DNA of 33,861 nucleotides. Source: JAGVSR01 sp031413815. GTDB lineage: Bacteria; Pseudomonadota; Alphaproteobacteria; Rhizobiales; Hyphomicrobiaceae. This document shows positions 1-8,737 of this stretch, piece by piece. Numbering within the stretch: position 1 is the first letter of the stretch; each line of letters starts with the position of its first letter. The notes under the pieces were generated by a model, which was given only the letters and a program-made list of their open reading frames with translations, did no database searches and was not told the origin of the DNA. The translations under genes were made by a program, and so were the position numbers. The stretch spans positions 1 to 33,861 of the forward strand of contig JANOFU010000044.1 of assembly GCA_031413815.1 (NCBI GenBank), in the 5' to 3' direction.

Positions 1-1
1 C

Positions 2-1180
2 TCGATCGGCAAGATGATCGCAGAAGCGATGCAGAAGGTTGGCAACGAAGGTGTCATCACCGTTGAAGAAGCCAAGAGCCTGGAATCAGAACTCGATGTC
101 GTTGAAGGTATGCAGTTCGACCGCGGCTATCTCTCGCCCTACTTCATCACCAACGCTGACAAAATGATCGCGGAACTGGATGATCCCTACATCCTCATCC
201 ACGAAAAGAAGCTCTCGGGCCTGCAGCAGCTGCTGCCCGTCCTCGAAGCTGTCGTCCAGACCGGCAAGCCGCTTCTGATCATCGCCGAAGACATCGAAGG
301 CGAAGCGCTCGCAACCCTCGTCGTCAACAAGCTGCGCGGCGGCCTCAAGGTGGCAGCCGTGAAGGCCCCGGGCTTCGGCGACCGCCGCAAGGCCATGCTG
401 GAAGACATCGCGGTTCTGACCAACGGCCAGACGATCAGCGAAGATCTCGGCATCAAGCTCGAGAACGTGACGCTGCAGATGCTTGGCAAAGCCAAGCGCG
501 TGACGATCACCAAGGACGACACCACGATTATCGACGGCTCGGGCAAGAAGAAGGACATCGAAGCCCGCGTCTCGCAGATCAAGGCGCAGATTGAAGAAAC
601 CTCGTCGGACTACGACAAGGAAAAGCTGCAGGAACGTTTGGCGAAGCTGGCCGGCGGTGTTGCGATCATCAAGGTCGGTGGTGCCACCGAAATTGAAGTC
701 AAAGAACGCAAGGACCGCGTCGATGACGCACTCAACGCAACACGCGCCGCTGTCGAAGAAGGCGTCGTGGCGGGCGGTGGCGTCATGCTGCTGCGGGCCT
801 CGATGGGCATCACCGTCAAGGGCGACAATGATGACCAGGAAGCTGGCATCGCGATCGTTCGCAAGGCGCTGCAGTCTCCGATCCGCCAGATCGCCGAGAA
901 TGCCGGCGTTGAAGGCTCGATCGTGGTTGGCAAGGTGCTCGAAGTGAAGAGCGCGACCTACGGCTATGACGCTCAGAACGACGAGTACGGCGATATGCTG
1001 GAAAAGGGCATCATCGATCCGGCCAAGGTTGTGCGCACGGCACTCCAGGACGCGGCCTCGATTGCTGGCCTCATGATCACCACGGAAGCAGCTGTTGCCG
1101 ATCGTCCGAAGAAGGACTTGGGCGGCGGCGGTGGAATGGGCGGTATGGGTGGCATGGGCGGCATGGGCGACATGATGTAA
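2..1180 (+). CDS. groEL: Chaperonin GroEL (60 kDa chaperonin), 5' truncated
   Basis: GroEL subunit of the cytoplasmic double-ring chaperonin, which folds proteins inside the GroES-capped cavity using ATP. The window starts inside the gene. The open frame runs from base 2 and gives about 392 residues, against roughly 545 for the family, so the N-terminal equatorial part is missing. Visible are the 'VGNEGVITVEEAK' stretch, the apical domain with 'GYLSPYFITN' and 'VKAPGFGDRRKAMLEDIAVLT', the 'VEEGVVAGGG' segment of the C-terminal equatorial domain, and the classic GGM-repeat tail ending GDMM. It is followed by a strong terminator at 1272-1305. groES and the promoter must lie upstream, outside the window. 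Identification is certain. Confidence 0.98.
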   Translation, partial: SIGKMIAEAMQKVGNEGVITVEEAKSLESELDVVEGMQFDRGYLSPYFITNADKMIAELDDPYILIHEKKLSGLQQLLPVLEAVVQTGKPLLIIAEDIEGEALATLVVNKLRGGLKVAAVKAPGFGDRRKAMLEDIAVLTNGQTISEDLGIKLENVTLQMLGKAKRVTITKDDTTIIDGSGKKKDIEARVSQIKAQIEETSSDYDKEKLQERLAKLAGGVAIIKVGGATEIEVKERKDRVDDALNATRAAVEEGVVAGGGVMLLRASMGITVKGDNDDQEAGIAIVRKALQSPIRQIAENAGVEGSIVVGKVLEVKSATYGYDAQNDEYGDMLEKGIIDPAKVVRTALQDAASIAGLMITTEAAVADRPKKDLGGGGGMGGMGGMGGMGDMM

Positions 1181-1189
1181 TGGCCGAAC

Positions 1190-1221
1190 GGGGTCAGGCA
1201 CCTTTTGGGGTGCCTGACCCC
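1190..1221. repeat. REP-like palindrome, copy 1
   Basis: Perfect inverted repeat: arms ggggtcaggcacc and ggtgcctgacccc (13 bp each) around a 6-base loop ttttgg. It starts 10 bases after the groEL stop codon. An identical copy lies at 1314-1345, and both are followed by the same bases 'atag'. Short identical intergenic palindromes of this kind resemble REP elements mobilised by RAYT-type tyrosine transposases. No such transposase is in the window, so that link is inference. Confidence 0.8.
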
Positions 1222-1271
1222 ATAGTATTGACGCCATCGTATCCGGTGTTAGACACCGCCACACACACGGC

Positions 1272-1305
1272 AACGCCCGCGAGCCAGCCCCGCGGGCGTT
1301 TTTTT
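1272..1305 (+). terminator. Rho-independent terminator of groEL
   Basis: Perfect 10-bp stem (aacgcccgcg 1272-1281, cgcgggcgtt 1291-1300) with a 9-base loop, running directly into a tract of seven T (1299-1305). It sits about 90 bases past the groEL stop and fits a strong intrinsic terminator for the groESL transcript. REP-like palindromes lie on both sides of it. Confidence 0.9.
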
Positions 1306-1313
1306 GAATGAAG

Positions 1314-1345
1314 GGGGTCAGGCACCTTTTGGGGTGCCTGACCCC
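1314..1345. repeat. REP-like palindrome, copy 2
   Basis: Second, identical copy of the 32-bp palindrome at 1190-1221 (13-bp arms, ttttgg loop), in the same orientation and 124 bases further on, just past the groEL terminator. The pair brackets the terminator hairpin. Confidence 0.8.
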
Positions 1346-1448
1346 ATAGCACCTGCCACCATCACGCAATTGTCACGAAGTGCCTCTAACCGCTGCTGCG
1401 TGATCTGCGGCCGTTAAGCCGTCTCAGACGCTATAGGGGAACCCGACA

Positions 1449-1694
1449 ATGATACCTTCGCTACCCGCCGACCTGTCCTGGCTCGAGCCTGTGTTGCTGG
1501 CTTCGGTCGTTGTGTTTTTTGTCGATCTGATCGGCAATATGATTTCGTTCTCGAACCGCTTTCTGAACGCTCTGACGACGGCGATCGTGTTTGCGATCGT
1601 CTTCGGCGGTCTTTCGTTCTTCCTCGTCAACGGCGGCAAGATGCCGTCGCTACCCGTTCCGGCGGCAGCGCCCACCGCACCTGCGACCCCATAA
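1449..1694 (+). CDS. Small two-helix membrane protein, function unknown
   Basis: An 81-residue protein. Start ATG 1449 is preceded by 'aggggaa', a usable ribosome binding site. Two hydrophobic segments are visible, about residues 14-34 (LLASVVVFFVDLIGNM) and 43-62 (TAIVFAIVFGGLSFFLV), so it should span the inner membrane twice with short termini. The C-terminal tail is Pro/Ala-rich. No motif suggests an activity. It stands alone between the groEL terminator and a hairpin at 1703-1736. A real gene is supported by the start signal and the membrane-protein hydropathy pattern; function is unknown. Confidence 0.75.
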   Translation: MIPSLPADLSWLEPVLLASVVVFFVDLIGNMISFSNRFLNALTTAIVFAIVFGGLSFFLVNGGKMPSLPVPAAAPTAPATP

Positions 1695-1702
1695 AGAGCG
1701 AA

Positions 1703-1736
1703 ACGGCTGCGAGCACGTCACTTTGCTCGCAGCCGT
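1703..1736. terminator. Hairpin between convergent genes (bidirectional terminator candidate)
   Basis: Perfect 13-bp stem: acggctgcgagca (1703-1715) pairs with tgctcgcagccgt (1724-1736) around an 8-base loop. It lies 8 bases after the stop of the small membrane protein and between two convergent genes. There is no strong T tract on the plus strand; on the minus strand a weak 'ttcgctcttt' follows. Confidence 0.6.
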
Positions 1737-1781
1737 GCCAGCGCATAAATCCCACCTCGAACGCGCCGGCGGTTCGAAGCG

Positions 1782-2210
1782 CTACTGGATCGTGAACGCG
1801 TTCTGCATGGGCAGTTTCGTCCACATGGGCTTGTCGCCCGCGGCGTCAAAGCCCTGCTTGCCGTCCTTATCCTTGTAGAGGGATGCCCAGAGCGCGGCAC
1901 CCTTCGCCGGAGCTGCGCTGAGCTCGACCTTCACGTCCTGGTGGCTACCCGCCTTCAACGCGGCGCTGCCGAGCGGTTCACCCGTGCGCTTGCCTTCGCC
2001 GTCGCTGGCGTAGACGACGACGTAGCCATCGACCGGCAAGTTGGCATAATCGATCGAGATCGCCTTGCCGGCTGGCGTCTGGTTAAACACCAATACGGAC
2101 GGCGGCGCGCCGGGCACTGCTGCGGTCGCCACATGAGCTCCGCCCGCAATCATGGCGACAGCCGCAACAGCGGCCGCAGATCGTTTCAAGTTGTTAGATC
2201 CACGTGTCAT
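1782..2210 (-). CDS. Secreted protein with DUF7282-like domain
   Basis: A 142-residue protein with a signal peptide: Arg/Lys at the N-terminus, hydrophobic AAAVAAVAMIAGGAHVATAA, probable cleavage near residue 30. The mature part carries the pattern seen in DUF7282 proteins: a 'VLVFNQTP' strand, 'VDGYVVVYASDGEG', 'PLGSAALKAGSHQDVKVEL', then 'ALWASLYKDKDGKQGFDAAGDKPMW', with acidic loops resembling a calcium-binding beta-sandwich. Such domains are periplasmic or surface proteins of unknown role. The start is supported by AGGAGG (complement of 2221-2226) ten bases upstream. Family assignment is from recall of the motif pattern. Confidence 0.75.
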   Translation of the reverse strand: MTRGSNNLKRSAAAVAAVAMIAGGAHVATAAVPGAPPSVLVFNQTPAGKAISIDYANLPVDGYVVVYASDGEGKRTGEPLGSAALKAGSHQDVKVELSAAPAKGAALWASLYKDKDGKQGFDAAGDKPMWTKLPMQNAFTIQ

Positions 2211-2422
2211 CTTGAATGGTCCTCCTCATTTTTTTCTGGAGCAAGTTTTGCAAGTTCACGACCCACAGCCTGTCCGGCGAGCGTGAGATCGAACAATTTC
2301 GCCTCATCGCTTCTGTGCGATGAACTGGATGCCGGAACGTGCGGTTTCAATGAGCCCCGGACACACGGAAGTTCACAACACTGACAGCGTTTGTGAGGTT
2401 ACATGTGAGCGGGCAAATTAAA

Positions 2423-2450
2423 GCGGCCGGTTGAGTATTCAACCGGCCGC
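2423..2450 (-). terminator. Terminator downstream of the L,D-transpeptidase gene
   Basis: Perfect 12-bp stem gcggccggttga / tcaaccggccgc (2423-2434, 2439-2450) with a 4-base loop, about 48 bases past the stop of the minus-strand transpeptidase gene. Reading the minus strand, the stem is followed by 'tttaattt', a U-rich tail, which fits an intrinsic terminator. Confidence 0.7.
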
Positions 2451-2497
2451 ACCACCGAACACACGAGAGACCTCTGCGTGCGGACCGTTTCCGCCGC

Positions 2498-4378
2498 CTA
2501 GAACTTGAACCAGAACGATGACGGCGGTGGGTTGTAATACCGTTGCTTGGTCACACCATATCGCCCGTAGACAGGGAACGGTTTGAGCGGAGGAACAGCC
2601 GCAAACAAACTGTTGCCGGGCTTTGGACGGCCTGCTGCCGCCACTTTCGCTTTGGGCCGGATCAATGCCACGTTTTTGCGCAGCTCCTGGTTCTTCTTCC
2701 ACAACGCGATAGCGGGATCACGCGAAGCGATCAGCTTGATCGACTTGCCAGCGAGCGCCTCGCTGACGCGCCGGTCATGCGCGTAGACATCCTTCAACTG
2801 GCGGACTGTGCCGTCCTCTTCAACGCGAATTGTAAAGTACGTGTTGTGGACCGGAATGTTCTCGCGCAGATAAACCTTGCGGGTTTCCTTACGCTTCAGC
2901 TGATTGGCAACGTGACCCGGCGCCCAGCCTTCCATCTCACCCAGGATCACTTCGGCGAAGCGCTGCGGATCGCGAACGCGGATACAGCCGTGGCTGAACG
3001 TGCGTTCGGTACTGCCAAACAGATGCTTATCCGGCGTGTCATGCATGTAGACGTCGTGGCCGTTGGGAAAGATGAACTTCAGCCGGCCTAGCGGATTGCC
3101 CGGCCCTGGGCCCTGGACAATCGGAATGTTGCGAATATCGATCTTTGACCAGTTGTAGCGGCTGGGCTTGACGATGCGGCCATCGAACGAGATCTTCATG
3201 TTCCGGCGCGCCAGCACATCCAGATCGCCACCGCGCAGATGCGGCAAGAGTGAGCTGATCTTGATCGACTCCGGCACGCCCCAATCCGGCTGGAAAATCA
3301 CATGGCTCATTTCGTCTGAGAAGACCGGCGTCTGCGTGTTGGGTTTACCGATGACGATGCGTTCTTGATGGATCACAGTGTCATCGCGCATCACACGCGT
3401 CTCGAACTCGGGCAGATTGTTCCAGACGTGCAGTGCGCCCATGTTTTTGGGCACCAGCCGCCAGCGCTCGAGATTGACGATGTACTTGTCGAGCACCGCC
3501 TTCTTGTTCGCGTTTTGTGACGGCGTGGGCCGGCTCAACGCCGTTCTGACGCGATCGTCAACGGCGCGCACCCGGCCATAGCCGTTCTCGTACATGAATA
3601 CGCGGATGGCATAGAGCAGCTCACCATCCAGCAGGTCTTCGCGCTCTGGCGAGGCAGCAGGCTTCTTCAAACGCTGGCGCAGCAACGGCACGTCGGCATG
3701 GCGGGCATTCAGCAAGAGCGTCGGGCCGCCGGTAGGAATGATGACCGGCTGCGTACGAACGATGATACCGCGCTCGGCAAGATACGCTTCGCGCAGGCGT
3801 TCGAACTCAGCGTGTTTGGGGTGATAACTGCGCAACGCCGACACCGCATCGTTATGCGCGTCCATGGTGCGAAACACGTCCGACACGTACAGCGTTGGCG
3901 GGCGCTGATCGAGCCAGCGGCTCAATTGCGAAGGATCGACGCGACCGCCCACGGCATGCCAGGCATATTCAACAGCCGAAAACGAAAGATCGACCTCGGC
4001 CGAAGCCAGAACCGCCATTGACGAGGCGGTCACCGGCATTGCAGGCAGTGCAAACAGCGCAGGATCGAGACCGTAGTGATCGGCCTTGGCGAGTTCCTGA
4101 TAAAGTGCTTCGCCCTCGGGCCGCAAACCATTGTGATCGACCCACATGGGCGTCACGCCCTGCATGCGATAATGGCCCGCAAGCTGGGACAAGTACGCGC
4201 GATCCACTGGATCGCTCGCGAGCGCGGCGCGCTCCTCGACGTTGGCAATGATGGCACTGATGAGGGATTGGGCCTGCGGGGCGGTTTCTGCCGCAACAGG
4301 GGGCGTTTCAGACAAGGCCGGAAGAGACCCAGCAAGTGCGGCCATCACCGCAACAAATGCAACATAGACACTACGCAT
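2498..4378 (-). CDS. L,D-transpeptidase, YcbB/LdtD type
   Basis: Periplasmic enzyme that makes 3-3 (L,D) cross-links in peptidoglycan. 626 residues from the chosen ATG at 4378, which has GGGGGAG about six bases upstream and opens a clear signal peptide (MRSVYVAFVAVMAALAGSLPALS); an ATG 48 bases earlier would bury it. The N-terminal half matches the YcbB scaffold ('GLRPEGEALYQELAKADHYGLDP'). Then follow 'NLERWRLVPKNMG' and the YkuD catalytic domain with 'VIFQPDWGVPESI', 'MHDTPDKHLFG' and the catalytic SHGCIRV motif (Cys about residue 465). Length is close to E. coli YcbB (615). The C-terminal ~60 residues are basic and Pro-rich. A single-gene unit with its own terminator at 2423-2450. Confidence 0.93.
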   Translation of the reverse strand: MRSVYVAFVAVMAALAGSLPALSETPPVAAETAPQAQSLISAIIANVEERAALASDPVDRAYLSQLAGHYRMQGVTPMWVDHNGLRPEGEALYQELAKADHYGLDPALFALPAMPVTASSMAVLASAEVDLSFSAVEYAWHAVGGRVDPSQLSRWLDQRPPTLYVSDVFRTMDAHNDAVSALRSYHPKHAEFERLREAYLAERGIIVRTQPVIIPTGGPTLLLNARHADVPLLRQRLKKPAASPEREDLLDGELLYAIRVFMYENGYGRVRAVDDRVRTALSRPTPSQNANKKAVLDKYIVNLERWRLVPKNMGALHVWNNLPEFETRVMRDDTVIHQERIVIGKPNTQTPVFSDEMSHVIFQPDWGVPESIKISSLLPHLRGGDLDVLARRNMKISFDGRIVKPSRYNWSKIDIRNIPIVQGPGPGNPLGRLKFIFPNGHDVYMHDTPDKHLFGSTERTFSHGCIRVRDPQRFAEVILGEMEGWAPGHVANQLKRKETRKVYLRENIPVHNTYFTIRVEEDGTVRQLKDVYAHDRRVSEALAGKSIKLIASRDPAIALWKKNQELRKNVALIRPKAKVAAAGRPKPGNSLFAAVPPLKPFPVYGRYGVTKQRYYNPPPSSFWFKF

Positions 4379-4613
4379 CGAAAACTCCCCCGACGCAAAC
4401 AACTCCGTACGCCGCCTGTGTGACATGTGGAGGTGCCGGGTGCATCAAAAAGCTGGGCGCATAGTTGAGGACACGGTCAAATCCAGGAAACATGATAAAC
4501 GGTTGGAGCCAAAACTGCGAGCCCCTTCAATAAATTAACAGTTACGCCAAAAAAGCAAGGCGCCGACGGACGAAAAATCAGTCCGTAGTGGGTCGATTTC
4601 TAGGGCGTGTCCG

Positions 4614-5411
4614 TCACAACCGCGGCACGATGCTCGTCAGCTTCCAGTCGCCGCCGGTAAAGCTCATGCCCGCCGTCAGGTCGGCGTCCTTCGCGGCGGC
4701 ATCTTTGGCGACGCCAACATTGAAGCCCAACGGCCCGTTGAGCCCCACAGACTTGATATTGCCCAAGCCGTACTTGGGACGATCCCCGGCCCCGTCTCGA
4801 GCCGCTGCATCGGAAACCGTGGGCGCTGGAGCGGGTGGGGCAGGCGAAGCGGGATCAGGGCTTGCCGCGCCCGCGTCCGGTTTCTTGCCAAACAACCCGC
4901 CCAGCTTGCCCGGATCGATGCCGGCCTTACCGGCCAAATCCTTGAGTTTGTCGAGCGTTCCGCTGGCGCCCGTCCCCGGCTGACCCGCTCCGCCCGCGCC
5001 GGGAATGCCGCCCAGCCCGCCGCCGGTCTTGCCCGCCTCATCTTTAGCGAGCTTGTCCAGCATGTCTTTGAAGTTCCGGCCTTCCGAGTGCATTTTGATA
5101 ATGTTTTCCGCCGTCACGAATTTGGTCAGCGTGCCATCGACGACCTGCGGCAAAACTCTTTCGCGCATTTTTTCGAGCAACGCCGCGCCACTGGGGCCGG
5201 CGGATTTCAGCAGCTCTTTGAGGTTGTCTTCGACTTTGGCGGCGACCACGGGGCGCAACGACTCGCGCACGCTGGGAAAATCAACTTTCATTTCAAGTGC
5301 AGCCGGGTCCTTTGCCTCCAGCGCCGACCTGATCTGATAGCCGGAGTACGCAGGCCACACCGCATAAAACGCGACTGCGGCAAGCCCAAACAGAATCCCC
5401 AAGCGACGCAT
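4614..5411 (-). CDS. DUF2939 family protein, membrane-anchored
   Basis: A 265-residue protein. The N-terminus (MRRLGILFGLAAVAFYAVWPAYSGYQI) is one membrane anchor or uncleaved signal, followed by 'RSALEAKDPAALEMKVDFPSVRESLRP', the hallmark of DUF2939. Residues about 125-205 are a low-complexity Gly/Ala/Pro linker, then a C-terminal segment 'GPLGFNVGVAKD...GMSFTGGDWKLTSIV' that looks like a short beta domain. The start has GGAGG five bases upstream. The role of DUF2939 is not known; it probably faces the periplasm. Confidence 0.82.
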   Translation of the reverse strand: MRRLGILFGLAAVAFYAVWPAYSGYQIRSALEAKDPAALEMKVDFPSVRESLRPVVAAKVEDNLKELLKSAGPSGAALLEKMRERVLPQVVDGTLTKFVTAENIIKMHSEGRNFKDMLDKLAKDEAGKTGGGLGGIPGAGGAGQPGTGASGTLDKLKDLAGKAGIDPGKLGGLFGKKPDAGAASPDPASPAPPAPAPTVSDAAARDGAGDRPKYGLGNIKSVGLNGPLGFNVGVAKDAAAKDADLTAGMSFTGGDWKLTSIVPRL

Positions 5412-5573
5412 GACCGCCTCCGTCTACTGACCATTAAGCGACACGTCCTAGCGGGTTTCCGGCTACGGGTCACGCGGCACGTCACGGTGAGCAATTGGGT
5501 GCTTCAAAAAACGAGCCGCAACGAAGTGGCACCTCCGTGCGGCTTAAACACATCACAGTGCTCGTGGCGACGC

Positions 5574-5855
5574 TTACTTCGACTTGCACGCCGCAAGCTG
5601 CTGTTCGCGGGTCTGCAGCTGAACTTTCCACTCATCCGGGCCAACGCCGCTGCACCAAGCGATGTGCGCTTTGAGGTCGGAACTCCACTCGGCACCTGAA
5701 AAGCCGCACTTGTTGGCTTCATTGAGCTTTTGCTGTCCGAGTGCCAGCTTGCCGTACGTTTCACAATTGGCTTGGGCATTCGCGGCTGGCGCTAAAACGG
5801 CTGCACCCGCAAAAAGGGCAACTCCAAAAGCGGCCGTCGTCCGCAGAATAGACAT
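5574..5855 (-). CDS. Small secreted four-cysteine protein
   Basis: A 93-residue protein with a signal peptide (ILRTTAAFGVALFAGAAVLAPAANA, cleavage about residue 28). The mature ~65 residues contain four Cys in two similar halves: 'CETYGKLALGQQKLNEANKCG' and 'WCSGVGPDEWKVQLQTREQQLAACK', with Trp and Gln-rich helices. Two disulfides are likely, which fits export to the periplasm. The pattern recalls small Cys-rich secreted proteins of Hyphomicrobiales, but I know of no function. GAGGA lies about seven bases upstream of the ATG. Confidence 0.75.
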   Translation of the reverse strand: MSILRTTAAFGVALFAGAAVLAPAANAQANCETYGKLALGQQKLNEANKCGFSGAEWSSDLKAHIAWCSGVGPDEWKVQLQTREQQLAACKSK

Positions 5856-6113
5856 GTTCGTTCCTCACCCCAAATGGACCGCCAGTACACGGGCGATCAT
5901 TGCGCGTCGAACCGATGCAAAGCTGCATCATTCATAACTGACATTACGTTCCCCCAGATGAACTGGCGCTGAATGTTGCGCAATGGCGGCATTCATCGCA
6001 AGCCCGCCGTAGAAATGCGAGGTTTTCCAGGGGGAACGCCGTAAAGACACCCTGGCCCGAGCCGGAATCGGTCTATCCCTCACGGCGGATCAGCAGCCCC
6101 GGACGCTTCCTTC

Positions 6114-8288
6114 ATGCCCCCCGCCGTCAAGCGGACGCCCCCCCAGACCGCCAGCCTGAAGGACGCCCAGTCGGTCCTTGAGGAAGTGTTTGGCTATCCG
6201 AGCTTCCGCCTGCACCAATCCGCCATCATCGACGCGCTGGTCGCTGGCCGCGATGCCCTCGCACTTATGCCAACCGGCGGCGGCAAGTCGTTGTGCTACC
6301 AGATCCCGGCCATCGTCCGCCCCGGGACAGGCATCGTGGTGTCGCCCCTCATCGCGCTGATGCAGGATCAGGTCGATGCCCTGAAGGAAGCTGGCGTGTC
6401 GGCGGCGTTCCTCAATTCGAGCTTGAGCTTTCCCGAACAGCAAGCCGTCGAACGGCAATTGGCAGCGGGCCAACTCGATCTCCTTTACGTCGCACCAGAG
6501 CGGCTGCTGCAGGAGCGCATGATCGGGCTCTTGGAGCGCACCGAAATTGCGCTCTTCGCCATCGACGAAGCCCATTGCGTGTCGCAGTGGGGGCATGACT
6601 TCCGGCCCGAGTACCGCCAGCTGCGGATGCTGGCTGAGCGCTTCCCCGGCGTGCCGCGCGTTGCATTGACTGCAACTGCAGACGAGCGCACACGCGAAGA
6701 AATAATCTCGGAGTTGCGCCTTGAACAGGCAGAGCGCTTCGTCGCCAGCTTCGACCGGCCCAACATCCGCTACACCATTGCGGACATGGGTGCAGTGGGC
6801 GCGCGCGAGCGGCTGTGGCAATTCATCGAGACCGAACACCCGCAGGACGCGGGCATTGTCTATTGCCTGTCGCGCAAGGCGGTCGAGGAAACGGCGGCGT
6901 GGCTGAAATCGAAAGGCCGTGCAGCGTTTGCCTATCACGCAGGTCTTGATCCGCAGGTCCGCCGCAAGGCGCAGCAGAAATTTCTCAGCGACGATGGCGT
7001 CATCATCGTGGCCACCATTGCGTTTGGGATGGGCATTGACAAACCCGACGTGCGCTTCGTCGCTCACTTGAATTTGCCGAAGTCGATTGAGGCTTATTAT
7101 CAAGAGACTGGCCGCGCCGGCCGTGATGGCGATCCAGCCAACGCCTGGCTTGCCTATGGCCTGCAGGACTTGATCCAGCTGCGCCAGTGGATCGCACAAT
7201 CAGACGCCTCGGACGCCTACAAGCAGGTGCAGCGCCAAAAACTCGACGCGTTGATCGGCTTGGCTGAGATGCCCGGCTGCCGCCGACAGACGCTGCTGTC
7301 CTATTTCGGCGAACGCGGCAGTCAGCCGTGCGGCAACTGCGATAATTGCCTCAACCCACCCGCCACCACCGACGGCACGGTGCTGGCGCAAAAGGCGCTC
7401 TCCGCAGTCTACCGCACCGGGCAGCGCTTCGGCGTTGGCTACCTGGTCGATGTGCTGCACGGCAAAGCCGAAGAGCGCACCATCCGCAACGGTCACGACA
7501 AACTGTCTGTGTTCGGCATCGGCAAAGATACCGACGCGACGGCGTGGCGCTCCCTATTCCGGCAACTCGCCGCGCAGGGCTATCTTGCGGGAGACGAGGA
7601 AGGACACGGCACGCTGCTGCTGACGGACACCGCCCGGCCCTTATTGCGGGGCGAGGCGAAGTTCCTGATGCGTATAGCGCCGGAGCCCGCACGCAAGGGC
7701 AAATCGAAAAAGGAAAAGAGCGCGGCGGCTCAAGTCGCGCCGGACAACCAAGCACTGTTTGCAGCACTCAGAACGCTCCGCGCCAAACTGGCCACCGACG
7801 CGAAACTGCCGCCTTACGTGATTTGCCATGACCGGACGTTGATCGAGCTGGCTGAAAAACGCCCGGCCGACGAGGATGCGCTGCACGGCATTACCGGGCT
7901 CGGCGCCAGCAAGATCAAGCGTTACGGCCAGGCGTTCTTGGAGACGATTACCGGCTTCAAAGCCCACCCTATGTTGCAGAACCGTCTGTCGGCGAGCGTC
8001 AATCAAACGCTGGCGCTGCACCTGCGCGGTTTGGATGCTGATGCGATTGCCGCGGAACGCAGCATCGAGACCAGCACTATCTATACGCATTTCGCCGAGG
8101 CCATCGAGGCGGGCCTTCTCGAAGCGCGTCAGGTCCTGCCACTCGACGAACCCGAGACCGACGAGATCCTCGCCACGTTCGAACGCCTCGGCACGCTCGA
8201 CAGCGGCAAACTCGGGCCTGCGCATGCCGCCCTCGACGGCCGCTTCGACTACGGCATCCTCAAGTGTCTGCTGGCCGAGCTGGGGTGA
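6114..8288 (+). CDS. recQ: ATP-dependent DNA helicase RecQ
   Basis: A 3'-5' DNA helicase for recombination and fork repair in the cytoplasm; 724 residues, longer than the ~610 of E. coli RecQ. Walker A 'MPTGGGKS' lies about residues 52-59 and the DEAH box at 151-154 in 'IDEAHCVSQWGHDFRPEY'. The second RecA-like domain holds 'IVATIAFGMGIDKPDVRFV' and 'YYQETGRAGRDG'. Four Cys at about 389-412 ('CGNCDNC') form the RQC zinc site. A winged-helix follows, then an HRDC domain at about 545-610, and a C-terminal helix-turn-helix ('DADAIAAERSIETSTIYTHF', about 642-661) that explains the extra length. It looks intact. The gene downstream begins 450 bases later and is probably a separate transcript. Confidence 0.97.
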   Translation: MPPAVKRTPPQTASLKDAQSVLEEVFGYPSFRLHQSAIIDALVAGRDALALMPTGGGKSLCYQIPAIVRPGTGIVVSPLIALMQDQVDALKEAGVSAAFLNSSLSFPEQQAVERQLAAGQLDLLYVAPERLLQERMIGLLERTEIALFAIDEAHCVSQWGHDFRPEYRQLRMLAERFPGVPRVALTATADERTREEIISELRLEQAERFVASFDRPNIRYTIADMGAVGARERLWQFIETEHPQDAGIVYCLSRKAVEETAAWLKSKGRAAFAYHAGLDPQVRRKAQQKFLSDDGVIIVATIAFGMGIDKPDVRFVAHLNLPKSIEAYYQETGRAGRDGDPANAWLAYGLQDLIQLRQWIAQSDASDAYKQVQRQKLDALIGLAEMPGCRRQTLLSYFGERGSQPCGNCDNCLNPPATTDGTVLAQKALSAVYRTGQRFGVGYLVDVLHGKAEERTIRNGHDKLSVFGIGKDTDATAWRSLFRQLAAQGYLAGDEEGHGTLLLTDTARPLLRGEAKFLMRIAPEPARKGKSKKEKSAAAQVAPDNQALFAALRTLRAKLATDAKLPPYVICHDRTLIELAEKRPADEDALHGITGLGASKIKRYGQAFLETITGFKAHPMLQNRLSASVNQTLALHLRGLDADAIAAERSIETSTIYTHFAEAIEAGLLEARQVLPLDEPETDEILATFERLGTLDSGKLGPAHAALDGRFDYGILKCLLAELG

Positions 8289-8737
8289 CGGTGCTGGACC
8301 ACAGTGTCAGACACCACGGCCTCATGGCATCAATCGCAACGCCCCTCTTGTCGCTCAACACCGCCAACGCAAACCCTCGCCCGTCCACGTACCGAACGCT
8401 CTGAGGCGTTCGTCAACAGGGGGAGGGATTCAGCTGGCGCTCGCCACGGGAATAGCCAGTCCTGTGCCGGACGCCGTTGGCACCTTTGCGCCGCATCCTC
8501 ACAGAGACCAATCTCCACACCATCTTGCATACAACGGTGTCTCTCACATATCCTCGAAGTCCGTCGCGAACCAAGGCCGCGACGACAGCCGCTTGTGACC
8601 CGGAGCAGAAGTGGCTGCCCTGCGAACCTATGACTGCTACGCACCAACTAGTGGACATTTATTCTCTTTGTCTTCGAAGCATGTGGACGCCCATCAAGGG
8701 TGCTATGGTGTCGTAGTAAATTCCGTCAGCGCCCGGG
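8289..8737. other. Gene-free stretch between recQ and the STAND gene
   Basis: About 450 bases. Open frames on both strands here translate into Arg/Ser/Cys-rich, family-less peptides without ribosome binding sites, and I see no RNA gene or strong terminator. GC falls towards the 3' end ('ctagtggacatttattctctttgtcttcg', around 8649-8676), where a promoter for the following gene could lie. The length is unusual for this otherwise compact window. Confidence 0.5.

Noticed and set aside
86..1369. A 427-codon minus-strand open frame antisense to groEL
   Set aside because: Its composition is a mirror of high-GC codon bias on the other strand, it has no family resemblance, and groEL itself is certain. 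It also reads through both palindromes and the terminator.
6090..7199. A 369-codon minus-strand open frame antisense to recQ
   Set aside because: Overlaps the conserved helicase motifs of recQ throughout and shows no recognisable protein features; a codon-bias shadow.
8304..8633. A 109-codon plus-strand frame in the gap upstream of the STAND gene
   Set aside because: Arg/Ser/Cys-rich, low-complexity translation with no start signal; overlapped by equally long frames on the other strand, as expected from chance in GC-rich DNA.
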